Shown: piece by piece, positions 1 through 6,100 of the stretch | How positions within the stretch are numbered: the first letter of the stretch is position 1 | Layout: each line of letters starts with the position of its first letter | NCBI GenBank assembly: GCA_913009865.1 | Contig: CAJVYK010000073.1 | Coordinates: forward strand, 1-9,503 | Source of the DNA: an uncultured bacterium | GTDB lineage: Bacteria > Planctomycetota > Phycisphaerae > Sedimentisphaerales > Anaerobacaceae | Direction: 5' to 3' | Length of the DNA: 9,503 bases | Notes under the pieces: model-generated | Told to the model about the DNA's origin: nothing | Database searches by the model: none | Seen by the model: the letters and a program-made list of their open reading frames with translations, nothing else | Made by a program: the position numbers and the translations under genes

Positions 1-780
1 GGCGATGTCTATCAGGTCAATTTCTCGCAGCGATTTGAATGCGATTATAATGCCTCTCCCGTACAGCTTTATCACTGGCAGAACCTTCACAACCCAAGTC
101 CCTATGCAGCTTATATCGACGGTGGCGGTTTCACTATCGTCAGCGCTTCGCCTGAAATGTTTATAACAATTGCAGACGACGTTATCAGCACCAAGCCGAT
201 TAAAGGTACCCGGCCGCGCGTTAATAATTCAACTCAGGCGGATTTGCAAAATGCAAAAAATTTTAACGAACTACTCTGCAGCGAAAAAGAGCAGGCGGAA
301 CTGAATATGATAATCGATCTGGAGCGCAACGACATAGCTAAAATCTGTGAACCAGGAACAAGAAAAGTAATCCAGGCCAGGACAATCGAAAGCTATCCAA
401 CGGTATTTCACGCGGTAGCGACCGTAGCCGGCCGGCTTCGAGAAGAAATTTCATTTTGCGATTGTTTAAAAGGGATGTTTCCGGGCGGCTCGATTACCGG
501 CGCTCCGAAGATACGCTCGATGGAAATTATCGACGAGACAGAACCAACCGCCAGAGGTGTTTATACCGGCTCTATCGGCTTTATCGGCATCGACGGCAAT
601 GTATGCTTGAATATCGCTATACGAACGATTATTATCACAGACAGCAAGGCCTTCGCACAAACAGGCGGCGGTATAGTCGCAGATTCTGACCCGCAGGCCG
701 AATGGGAAGAGACCATAACCAAAGCAAGGGCACTATTAGCGGGCATTAATAGCGTACAGCGTACAGCGGGCAGCGGATAG
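1..780 (+). CDS. pabB: Aminodeoxychorismate synthase component I (PabB), 5' truncated
   Basis: This enzyme makes 4-amino-4-deoxychorismate from chorismate and ammonia (supplied by a PabA-type amidotransferase) in the p-aminobenzoate branch of folate synthesis, in the cytosol. The frame is open from base 1, so the N-terminal part lies outside the window; about 259 residues of the chorismate-binding domain are visible. They include the opening GDVYQVNFSQRF, SPEMF near base 151, PIKGTRPR at about 196-219, ELNMIIDLERND, FPGGSITGAPK and the C-terminal GGGIVADSDPQ. The Lys of PIKGT (codon 202-204) is the residue of PabB enzymes that forms the covalent intermediate; anthranilate synthase (TrpE) normally has PIAGT, so PabB is favoured. 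The family would normally end soon after KARALL. Here the last nine residues (SVQRTAGSG) and the stop are read from the 7-bp repeat array at 750-782. No pabA is in view. Confidence 0.93.
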   Translation, partial: GDVYQVNFSQRFECDYNASPVQLYHWQNLHNPSPYAAYIDGGGFTIVSASPEMFITIADDVISTKPIKGTRPRVNNSTQADLQNAKNFNELLCSEKEQAELNMIIDLERNDIAKICEPGTRKVIQARTIESYPTVFHAVATVAGRLREEISFCDCLKGMFPGGSITGAPKIRSMEIIDETEPTARGVYTGSIGFIGIDGNVCLNIAIRTIIITDSKAFAQTGGGIVADSDPQAEWEETITKARALLAGINSVQRTAGSG

Positions 781-782
781 GA
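750..782. repeat. Left inverted heptamer array (array A)
   Basis: Four 7-bp units of the form GCGNNNA are visible: GCGTACA at 752-758 and 759-765, GCGGGCA at 766-772, GCGGATA at 773-779, then GG. The array encodes the last residues of PabB, and its TAG at 778-780 is the pabB stop. It is the inverted partner of 1194-1226. The inner block 772-782 is an 11-bp perfect inverted repeat of 1194-1204. Confidence 0.85.
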
Positions 783-855
783 AAAGAAAAAAAATAAAAT
801 GCAAAATCTAAAGCGATAACAAACGGTATCGCAAGACAGAAGATAATGGATAGTT
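782..855 (+). other. A-rich leader of the four-helix-bundle gene with a small hairpin
   Basis: This 74-nt non-coding stretch lies between the left array and the ATG at 856. It begins with an A-rich run. It contains a short inverted repeat, GCGATA at 813-818 and TATCGC at 827-832, with an 8-nt loop. No T-run follows, so it is not a standard terminator. No clear promoter or strong ribosome-binding site is seen. Confidence 0.35.
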
Positions 856-1206
856 ATGAAGACAAAGTCATTTAAAGACCTCATAGTTTGGCAAAAAAGC
901 TATAAGTTAGTTTTGGAAATATATAGAATAACAAGGGATTTTCCAAAGGCGGAAACTTATGGACTATCTCAACAAATGAGAAGAGCGGCTGTATCCATAC
1001 CTTCTAATATAGCAGAGGGATACGGGAGAAAACATAAAGCAGAATACAAACAATTTTTATCCATTGCCTATGGTTCATTGCTGGAGGTCGAAACCCAGTA
1101 TTCGTTGGCAGTCGACCTGGAATATGTAAGCAAGTGCGAAATCGTGGAAACCCTGCTAAAAGAAGTCGGCGCTATGTTATACAGGATGCTAAATCCTATC
1201 CGCTAA
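856..1206 (+). CDS. Four-helix-bundle protein, 23S rRNA intervening-sequence protein family
   Basis: This 116-residue protein belongs to the family annotated as four helix bundle protein / 23S rRNA IVP (S23-like, TIGR02436 and PF05635), which is related to the Avd accessory protein of diversity-generating retroelements. Recognisable family landmarks are SFKDLIVWQKSY near the N terminus, FPKAETYGLSQQMRRAA and SIPSNIAEGYGR in the middle, and YGSLLEVETQ followed by a Leu/Ala-rich last helix. The positively charged, all-helical small fold is thought to bind nucleic acid; its cellular role is not established. The gene interrupts a pabB-pabC pair, is richer in A+T in its first third than its neighbours, and is enclosed by inverted heptamer arrays. 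The right array also supplies its stop codon (1204-1206). No reverse transcriptase or variable repeat is visible, so a diversity-generating retroelement is unlikely. Confidence 0.9.
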   Translation: MKTKSFKDLIVWQKSYKLVLEIYRITRDFPKAETYGLSQQMRRAAVSIPSNIAEGYGRKHKAEYKQFLSIAYGSLLEVETQYSLAVDLEYVSKCEIVETLLKEVGAMLYRMLNPIR

Positions 1207-1226
1207 ACGCTGTACGCTAACCGCTA
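1194..1226. repeat. Right inverted heptamer array (array A')
   Basis: On the + strand the units are TATCCGC (1197-1203), TAAACGC (1204-1210), TGTACGC (1211-1217) and TAACCGC (1218-1224), preceded by CC. Read on the other strand they are GCGNNNA units matching array A. Comparing the two arrays unit by unit, two units are identical and two differ only at the three variable positions. The array contains the stop of the four-helix-bundle gene and ends a few bases before the ATG of the next gene (1231), leaving no room for a usual Shine-Dalgarno sequence. Confidence 0.85.
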
Positions 1227-1230
1227 AGTT

Positions 1231-2100
1231 ATGGAAAAAGTTTTTCTAAATGACAAGCTAATCGATATCGACAAGGCCTGTATATCCGTTACCGATAGCG
1301 GCTTCCTGTATGGAGCAGGGCTGTTCGAGACGATGCGAAGCTGCAACGGCGTAGTCTTTGCACTTAAAGACCATCTGGATAGATTATTTTTCAGTGCCGG
1401 CGTTTTATCAATAAAAACTTATGACAAGAAATTCATCACCGACGCAATCTACGAAGTCCTGCAGGCAAATAACCTGGCCGATGCACGTCTTCGGCTGACA
1501 TTGACCGGCGGGCCAATGGCTGGCCCGGAAGAAAAACCAAAGCCCACACTGCTTATCACCGCAACGAAATTACAGCCCTATCCGGCCGAATTCTACAAAA
1601 ACGGCATCCTGGTGGTGCTGTGCCCATTCAGGCAAAACCCCACTGAGCCAATATACGGACACAAGACGATAAACTTTTTCCCGCGTATGATGGGGCTGAA
1701 GCTGGCACATCAAAAAAAAGCTGCTGAGGCGTTGTGGTTCACGATAGATAATCGCCTCGCCGAAGGGTGCATAAGCAATGTATTCCTGGTCAAAGATTCG
1801 GCACTCTATACTCCGCCGATTGAAACGCCGATACTTGCAGGCGTGGCGAGAAAGACTGTCTGCGAAACGGCCCTGAAAAATTCCATCAAATTAGTCGAAA
1901 AAGACCTCTACATAGATGATTTGTTAGACGCTGACGAGATATTTCTAACAAATGTGATTATGCAGGTTATGCCGGTAAGTAAAATAGAGAAACACACGGT
2001 AGGCAACGACAAAGTTGGGCCGGTGACTAAAAAACTGATGAAATATTTCGATGAATTTGTTAAAAAGGAATGCCAAACAAGGAATATCGAAATTACATGA
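1231..2100 (+). CDS. pabC: Aminotransferase class IV, probably 4-amino-4-deoxychorismate lyase
   Basis: This is a 289-residue PLP enzyme of fold type IV. If PabC, it cleaves aminodeoxychorismate to p-aminobenzoate and pyruvate in the cytosol. Visible marks are the N-terminal DSGFLYGAGLFETM (residues about 22-35), the PLP lysine in GHKTINFF (Lys145) and the cofactor-contacting Glu178 in LAEGCISNVF. These are followed by TPPIETPILAGVAR, the usual phosphate-binding and C-terminal segment. Lys and Glu are 33 residues apart, as expected for the fold. Branched-chain aminotransferase (IlvE) and D-amino-acid aminotransferase share these marks and cannot be excluded from sequence alone; the position just downstream of pabB favours PabC. 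The ATG at 1231 directly follows array A', with no Shine-Dalgarno. The last codons and the stop lie at the edge of a degenerate array (array B). Confidence 0.85.
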   Translation: MEKVFLNDKLIDIDKACISVTDSGFLYGAGLFETMRSCNGVVFALKDHLDRLFFSAGVLSIKTYDKKFITDAIYEVLQANNLADARLRLTLTGGPMAGPEEKPKPTLLITATKLQPYPAEFYKNGILVVLCPFRQNPTEPIYGHKTINFFPRMMGLKLAHQKKAAEALWFTIDNRLAEGCISNVFLVKDSALYTPPIETPILAGVARKTVCETALKNSIKLVEKDLYIDDLLDADEIFLTNVIMQVMPVSKIEKHTVGNDKVGPVTKKLMKYFDEFVKKECQTRNIEIT

Positions 2101-2117
2101 GATTAGAGATACGAAAA
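2097..2117. repeat. Degenerate heptamer array at the pabC / Nif3-like junction (array B)
   Basis: Three consecutive 7-mers, ATGAGAT (2097-2103), TAGAGAT (2104-2110) and ACGAAAA (2111-2117), fill the junction; a further TCGAAAT occurs at 2087-2093 out of phase. The array contains the TGA of pabC (2098-2100) and ends 2 nt before the next ATG (2120). Reading through in the downstream frame gives EIRDTKK, a peptide like those encoded by the other arrays, which supports common origin despite decay. Confidence 0.55.
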
Positions 2118-2119
2118 AA

Positions 2120-3232
2120 ATGAAGATAAAGGATATTGCAGAGCAAATCGAAAAAATAGTCCCCCTGAAATTGGCGCAGGACTGGGATAATGTGGGACTG
2201 CTTATCGGCGATGCACAACGCAATGTAAAAAATACCCTACTAACCATCGATATTACCAGAGACGTTGTCGCTGAGGCAAAAAGATTAAGGACAGGCCTGA
2301 TTATAAGTTATCATCCGGTAATCTGGAACGGCTTAAAGAAAATCACCGCTGAGGGAAAAGCCGCTGTCGTTTACGAGCTGATTCGTTCCGGCATAGCGGT
2401 TTTCTCGATACATACGGCTCTGGACTCGGCTATAGGCGGAGTAAACGACGGGCTTGCGGAAATTATCGGTATCAGCGAGGCAGAGCCAATCGGTGATTAC
2501 GTTAATAACCCTGTGGACGACAATTATAAACTGGTTGTCTTTATTCCCATCGAATCAGCAGCTAAAGTGTCAAATGCGATATTTGCCGCCGGCGCAGGGG
2601 CAATAGGAAACTACAGTAACTGCGGTTTTCAAGCTGAAGGGGTGGGCAGTTTCCTGCCTTTGAAAGGTGCAAAGCCGGCTATCGGAAAGAAGGGGAAATT
2701 AGAAAAAGTGCCGGAGATAAGATTTGAGACAATCGTGCCGGCAGGGAAAATAGCCGACGTAATAGAGGCAATGAAAAAAACACATCCTTATGAGACGCCG
2801 GCCTTCGATTGTTTCAAACTCTACGATACCCAAGCCAAATTCGGCCTGGGCAGAATCGGTAAATTAGCGAAGCCAATGCAAATAAACAAAATCGTTGAAA
2901 GAATAAAAAAATACACCGGAGCGCAGGCCGTCGGCATTGTCGGAAGAGAACGGCGATTGGTAAAAACAGCGGCGGTTTGTGCAGGCTCGTGTGGCAAAAT
3001 CATCAATTTGGTCATCGCTGCAAAGGCTGAACTGTATCTTACCGGCGAATTGAAACATCACCAGGCGATAGCCGCACAGGAAGCAGACTTAACCTGTATC
3101 TGTTTGAGCCATACCGTTTCGGAACGGTTCATATTAAAAAAATTCGCCGAACAACTGCAAAAGCAGTTAAAAGAAATCACAATCAAAATAAGCAAAAAAG
3201 ATGCAGACCCGTTTAAGTGGAAAGAACTATGA
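2120..3232 (+). CDS. Nif3/YqfO-like dinuclear metal-center protein
   Basis: This 370-residue protein belongs to the Nif3-like family of hexameric proteins with a dinuclear metal site (long YqfO type with an inserted central domain; the short type is about 250 residues). The function is not settled; a GTP cyclohydrolase-like or metal-dependent hydrolase role has been proposed. Visible features are DWDNVGLLIGD at about 21-31, YHPVIW (His65), HTALD (His98, Asp102), the insert domain ending near KTHPYETPAFD, and the C-terminal SHTVSER, whose His and Glu four residues apart complete the metal ligands. The usual His-His pair is Tyr-His here, a variant also found in eukaryotic NIF3L1. The ATG at 2120 is preferred; an open frame extends upstream to 2051, but those residues overlap pabC and include repeat-derived sequence. 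The stop overlaps the scpB start as ATGA. Confidence 0.9.
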   Translation: MKIKDIAEQIEKIVPLKLAQDWDNVGLLIGDAQRNVKNTLLTIDITRDVVAEAKRLRTGLIISYHPVIWNGLKKITAEGKAAVVYELIRSGIAVFSIHTALDSAIGGVNDGLAEIIGISEAEPIGDYVNNPVDDNYKLVVFIPIESAAKVSNAIFAAGAGAIGNYSNCGFQAEGVGSFLPLKGAKPAIGKKGKLEKVPEIRFETIVPAGKIADVIEAMKKTHPYETPAFDCFKLYDTQAKFGLGRIGKLAKPMQINKIVERIKKYTGAQAVGIVGRERRLVKTAAVCAGSCGKIINLVIAAKAELYLTGELKHHQAIAAQEADLTCICLSHTVSERFILKKFAEQLQKQLKEITIKISKKDADPFKWKEL

Positions 3233-3834
3233 CAGAAGAACACGAAGATCACACAGAGACCCAGACGGATATTGAAGAGCAAACTGATTTACCACAGGCA
3301 AACCCGGATGCTGAGCCGACGGTTGAGTCGGTCATAGAAGCGGTTCTGTTTGCCAGCGACGAATCCCTGACGGAAGCCCGATTGGCTAATATAGTTGAGA
3401 CGAGCGTAAAGCAAATCCGCCGGCATATTAAAAACCTCAACGACAAATACCAGGCCAACAACAACGCCTTTAGAATAGAACAAATCGCCGGCGGCTACCA
3501 AATGCTGACCCTCAGCGGCTACAACCATTGGCTGAAAAAACTGCTTCGGGTACGCAGCGACAGTAAACTAAGCCCTGCCGCCCTCGAGACGCTTGCGATA
3601 ATTGCGTACAAACAGCCGGTTATACGAGTCGATATCGAGGCCATCAGGGGAGTCGCAGCCGGCGAGATTATCCGCAGTTTGATGTACAAGGGACTGGTTA
3701 AAATCGTAGGCCGAGCTGAAGTTTTAGGCAGGCCGATGCTGTACGGAACGACAAAAAAGTTTTTGGAAGTTTTCGGCCTAAATTCGCTCAAAGACCTGCC
3801 AAAAATTGAAGAACTCAAAAAACCAGCCTCCTGA
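3229..3834 (+). CDS. scpB: Segregation and condensation protein B (ScpB)
   Basis: ScpB dimers bind ScpA and, with SMC, form the bacterial condensin complex that compacts and segregates the chromosome. The 201-residue product has an acidic tail (about 30 residues rich in Glu, Asp, Thr) and then two winged-helix domains. Marks include VIEAVLFASDESLT, FRIEQIAGGYQML, LSPAALETLAIIAYKQPV, the IEAIRGV motif and LGRPMLYGTT near the C terminus. The ATG at 3229 is chosen because it overlaps the stop of the preceding gene (ATGA, 3229-3232) and has GGAAAG just upstream; a GTG at 3217 would add only four residues. ScpA and SMC are not in the window. The gene is the last of its transcription unit, as a 156-base gap with a promoter follows. 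Confidence 0.92.
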   Translation: MTEEHEDHTETQTDIEEQTDLPQANPDAEPTVESVIEAVLFASDESLTEARLANIVETSVKQIRRHIKNLNDKYQANNNAFRIEQIAGGYQMLTLSGYNHWLKKLLRVRSDSKLSPAALETLAIIAYKQPVIRVDIEAIRGVAAGEIIRSLMYKGLVKIVGRAEVLGRPMLYGTTKKFLEVFGLNSLKDLPKIEELKKPAS

Positions 3835-3966
3835 GCGTATATAACGTTAGACATTGCGCAATTCGTGTATCACACAACACATTATGTGCCCTTCCACCAT
3901 CGTTAATCGCCTTTTTACTTTACAAACCCGAAAATCCCTGTTAGAATCCGGCAGTTTAATCTTGTC
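3835..3966. other. Intergenic region upstream of the oxidoreductase operon
   Basis: This non-coding stretch separates scpB from the ferredoxin gene. It contains two short palindromes, ATTGCGCAAT (3853-3862) and CACATTATGTG (3878-3888), followed by a sigma70-like promoter. No hairpin with a T-run was found after scpB, so a classical terminator is not evident. The palindromes lie upstream of the -35 box, where a regulator could bind, but this is only positional inference. Confidence 0.4.
3919..3947 (+). promoter_or_regulatory. Sigma70-like promoter of the ferredoxin-oxidoreductase operon
   Basis: A -35 box TTTACA (3919-3924, five of six to TTGACA) and a -10 box TAGAAT (3942-3947, five of six to TATAAT) are separated by exactly 17 bases. 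Transcription would start near 3954, about 37 bases before the ATG at 3991. It is the best promoter match noticed in the window and sits in the only sizeable gap. Confidence 0.6.
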
Positions 3967-3968
3967 GT

Positions 3969-3989
3969 GCGTCATACGAAATACGAACT
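3969..3989. repeat. Heptamer array before the ferredoxin gene (array C)
   Basis: Three 7-bp units, GCGTCAT (3969-3975), ACGAAAT (3976-3982) and ACGAACT (3983-3989), end 1 nt before the ATG at 3991. They lie just downstream of the predicted transcription start, so they would form most of the 5' untranslated leader. Confidence 0.75.
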
Positions 3990-3990
3990 T

Positions 3991-4266
3991 ATGGCTGGCA
4001 AAATAACTATTGATACCGAGCGGTGCAAAGGATGCGGTTTATGTGTAGCGGTATGCCCTAAGAATTGTATCGTCATCTCCGAGCGCTCCAATAAAACCGG
4101 CTACTACCCCGCACAAGCATGTCCGGATTCGGCCTTGCATAAAAACGACGGCTGTACCGGCTGTGCTATGTGTGCCATTATCTGCCCCGACGTCGTCATC
4201 GAAGTTAGTCGTGACAACGATGCCGTAGAAACGATTCGCAAATCGTCTCTACTAAAAACCAAATGA
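3991..4266 (+). CDS. 2[4Fe-4S] ferredoxin subunit of 2-oxoacid oxidoreductase (delta)
   Basis: This 91-residue protein is a bacterial-type ferredoxin with two clusters. The first motif is CKGCGLCVAVC (Cys12, 15, 18, 22) and the second is CTGCAMCAIIC (Cys55, 58, 61, 65); Pro follows the fourth Cys in each. It is the delta (KorD/VorD-type) subunit, which carries electrons from the TPP site to external ferredoxin in the cytosol. It is first in the operon, followed by alpha, beta and gamma subunits. The ATG at 3991 gives the normal family N terminus (MAGKITIDTERC). A GTG at 3967 is in frame, but it would add eight residues read from array C. The stop overlaps the ribosome-binding site of the next gene. 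Confidence 0.9.
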   Translation: MAGKITIDTERCKGCGLCVAVCPKNCIVISERSNKTGYYPAQACPDSALHKNDGCTGCAMCAIICPDVVIEVSRDNDAVETIRKSSLLKTK

Positions 4267-4270
4267 GGTG
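4265..4270 (+). promoter_or_regulatory. Shine-Dalgarno site for the TTG start of vorB
   Basis: GAGGTG lies 5 nt before TTG at 4276 and overlaps the ferredoxin stop TGA (4264-4266). It supports TTG as the start codon and suggests translational coupling. It is notable because most other junctions in the window have repeat arrays in place of a clear Shine-Dalgarno. Confidence 0.65.
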
Positions 4271-4275
4271 CTGAA

Positions 4276-5358
4276 TTGGAAACAGTAGCCAAAAGAATTC
4301 TAATGTGCGGTAATGAGGCCCTTGCAGAAGCGGCTATCATTGCCGGGCTCGATGCATACTTCGGCTATCCGATTACGCCGCAAAACGAAATCCCCGCTTA
4401 TATGTCGAGACGAATGCCCGAAGAGGGCAGAGTCTTTGTGCAAAGCGAAAGCGAACTTGCGGCGATAAATATGGTATTCGGCGCCTCGGCCACAGGCAAA
4501 AGAGCGATGACAAGCTCGTCCAGTCCCGGAATCAGCCTGATGCAGGAGGGACTTAGCTACCTGGCGGGCGCTGAGCTGCCGGCGGTGGTCGTTAATGTAA
4601 TGCGCGGCGGGCCAGGCCTGGGCAATATCGCACCGTCACAGGCCGACTACTTCCAGGCCACCCGCGGCGGCGGACACGGCGACTATCGAACCATCACACT
4701 GGCGCCATCGAGCGTACAGGAAATGGCTGATTGTATGCCGCTGGCATTTGACCTGGCTGACCAGTATCGAATGACTGTTATTGTACTGGCTGACGGCATC
4801 CTCGGTCAGATGATGGAGCCGATAGTGCTGGACAAAAAGAAGCGGCGTAAACTGCCATCCAAAGATTGGGCACTGACCGGAGCGACGGGCAGAGAGCAAA
4901 ATATCGTAAGGTCTCTATGGCTGGGCGATGGGGCGCTGGAAAATCACAATTATAAGCTGCAGGCCAAATATGAGCAGGTGCAAAAAAATGAAGTGCTCTG
5001 CGAAGAATACGAAGTTGACGATGCCGAAATAGTAGTGGTTGCCTATGGCATTGCAGCAAGAATTGTCCGTTCTGCGGTGAACAAAGCAAGGCAAGCCGGG
5101 ATAAGGGCAGGGTGGATACGCCCTATCACACTGTGGCCTTTTCCAACAGAGCAAATCAGCAGGGCCGCTGACCAAATGCGGATTTTCCTGACCGTGGAAA
5201 TGAGCAATGGCCAAATGGTTGAAGACGTAAAACTGGCTGTAGCCGGCAAAGCTGCGGTATTGCTTTACGGACGACCCGGCGGCGGTGTGCCAACCGTTGA
5301 CGAAATTCTGGAAAGAATAAAACAATTGATGCTGCCCGCAAAAAGGCAAAAAGAATGA
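4276..5358 (+). CDS. vorB: 2-oxoacid:ferredoxin oxidoreductase alpha subunit, VorB type
   Basis: This 360-residue subunit, with its partners, oxidatively decarboxylates a 2-oxoacid to acyl-CoA, CO2 and reduced ferredoxin. The sequence closely resembles the group annotated as 3-methyl-2-oxobutanoate dehydrogenase subunit VorB. Marks are GNEALAEAA, FGYPITPQNEIP (about 29-40), VQSESELAAINMVFGA, SSSSPGISLMQEG, MRGGPGLGNIAPSQADYF and GGGHGDYR, then LADGILGQMMEP closing the first domain. The C-terminal domain has VVVAYGIAARIVRSAV and IRPITLWPFP. Branched-chain 2-oxoacids are the expected substrates, but 2-oxoglutarate or other acids are possible, since annotations in this family are unreliable. The start is TTG with a good Shine-Dalgarno (4265-4270). 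Its stop overlaps the next start as ATGA. Confidence 0.92.
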   Translation: METVAKRILMCGNEALAEAAIIAGLDAYFGYPITPQNEIPAYMSRRMPEEGRVFVQSESELAAINMVFGASATGKRAMTSSSSPGISLMQEGLSYLAGAELPAVVVNVMRGGPGLGNIAPSQADYFQATRGGGHGDYRTITLAPSSVQEMADCMPLAFDLADQYRMTVIVLADGILGQMMEPIVLDKKKRRKLPSKDWALTGATGREQNIVRSLWLGDGALENHNYKLQAKYEQVQKNEVLCEEYEVDDAEIVVVAYGIAARIVRSAVNKARQAGIRAGWIRPITLWPFPTEQISRAADQMRIFLTVEMSNGQMVEDVKLAVAGKAAVLLYGRPGGGVPTVDEILERIKQLMLPAKRQKE

Positions 5359-6098
5359 AAATAGTATTTAAACGAACACCAACGCTTAAAGATTGCCCGA
5401 CACATTATTGTCCCGGATGTGGGCACGGGATTGCTCATCGGCTGGTAGCTGAGGTAATAGATGAGCTGGGCATACATGACCGAACTATCGGTATAGCGCC
5501 GGTGGGATGCGCGGTGTTGGCGTATGATTACCTCGATGTGGATATGGTAGAGGTTCCGCACGGCAGGCCGCCGGCGGTAGCGACGGGTATGAAAAGGACC
5601 AATCCGGACAAAATAATCTTCTCCTATCAAGGCGACGGCGACCTGGCGGCGATTGGAACAGCAGAGATTATCCACGCCACCCAGAGAGGTGAGCAAATAA
5701 CGGTTATCTTCATCAACAACGCAGTCTTTGGAATGACAGGCGGCCAGATGGCGCCGACAACTGTTCTGGGGCAGGTGACGGCAACCACGCCGAAGGGCCG
5801 TAACAGTATCGGCGAGGGCTATCCGCTGCAAATATCAGAATTACTGGCGGTGCTGCCGGGCGCAATTTATGTCGAGCGCTGCTCCCTGCACAACCCGGCT
5901 CAAATCAGCAAGACCAAAAAGGCTATCAGGCACGCCTTTGAACTGCAAATCGAAGACGCCGAAGGCCTGGCCCTCGTAGAAGTACTCTCGCCCTGCCCAA
6001 CCTATTGGCGAATGACTCCTGTTAAGGCGATGGAATGGATTGAAAAAGAAATGACGAAGGTTTTCCCGTTAGGTCGATTGAAAGATGTAGCCGGCTAA
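5355..6098 (+). CDS. 2-oxoacid:ferredoxin oxidoreductase beta subunit (thiamine pyrophosphate-binding)
   Basis: This 247-residue subunit binds TPP and carries the decarboxylation centre. It shows the N-terminal cysteines CPTHYCPGCGHG (Cys14, 19, 22), IGIAPVGC, HGRPPAVATGMKR, and the TPP/Mg motif GDGD (93-96) ending in NN (121-122) with FGMTGGQMAPTT immediately after. These are standard for the beta subunits of 2-oxoglutarate and branched-chain 2-oxoacid oxidoreductases (KorB/VorA type). It lacks its own iron-sulfur domain, consistent with the separate ferredoxin gene at 3991. The ATG overlaps the stop of the alpha gene (ATGA, 5355-5358), so the two are probably translated together. Length is normal for the family. 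Confidence 0.93.
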   Translation: MKIVFKRTPTLKDCPTHYCPGCGHGIAHRLVAEVIDELGIHDRTIGIAPVGCAVLAYDYLDVDMVEVPHGRPPAVATGMKRTNPDKIIFSYQGDGDLAAIGTAEIIHATQRGEQITVIFINNAVFGMTGGQMAPTTVLGQVTATTPKGRNSIGEGYPLQISELLAVLPGAIYVERCSLHNPAQISKTKKAIRHAFELQIEDAEGLALVEVLSPCPTYWRMTPVKAMEWIEKEMTKVFPLGRLKDVAG

Positions 6099-6100
6099 TC

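Larger units (their letters stand above)
750..1226. mobile_element. Candidate intervening-sequence-like cassette: four-helix-bundle gene inside inverted heptamer arrays
   Basis: A 477-bp segment between pabB and the aminotransferase gene is bounded by complementary arms at 750-782 and 1194-1226 and contains one gene, the four-helix-bundle protein. Pairing base i with base 1976-i gives 27 matches in 33 positions: blocks of 11, 11 and 5 bp separated by two 3-nt mismatches. Proteins of this family were first described inside the intervening sequences of 23S rRNA, where an ORF sits between complementary ends. The same layout in a protein-coding operon suggests a transposed or RNA-processed cassette. 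I see no transposase and no clear target-site duplication. Mobility is an inference; the arms themselves are directly visible. Confidence 0.45.

Noticed and set aside
1..780. Anthranilate synthase component I (TrpE)
   Set aside because: The PIKGT lysine is characteristic of aminodeoxychorismate synthase, and an aminotransferase class IV gene lies downstream in place of trp genes.
813..832. Rho-independent terminator after pabB
   Set aside because: The stem is only 6 bp with an 8-nt loop and there is no T-run after it.
856..1206. Diversity-generating retroelement accessory gene (Avd)
   Set aside because: The fold is related, but no reverse transcriptase, template repeat or variable repeat is visible, and the motifs fit the intervening-sequence protein branch better.
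2312..2330. Loss of a metal ligand in the Nif3-like protein (Tyr-His-Pro where many homologues have His-His-Pro)
   Set aside because: The Tyr-His-Pro form is also found in NIF3L1-type members of the family, and the remaining ligands are all present, so this is a normal variant.
5265..5831. Long minus-strand open frame (188 codons) across the vorB/beta-subunit junction, and similar minus-strand frames elsewhere
   Set aside because: They lie opposite clearly conserved + strand genes, have compositions unlike real proteins (many Cys, His, Arg or Phe) and show no family motif.
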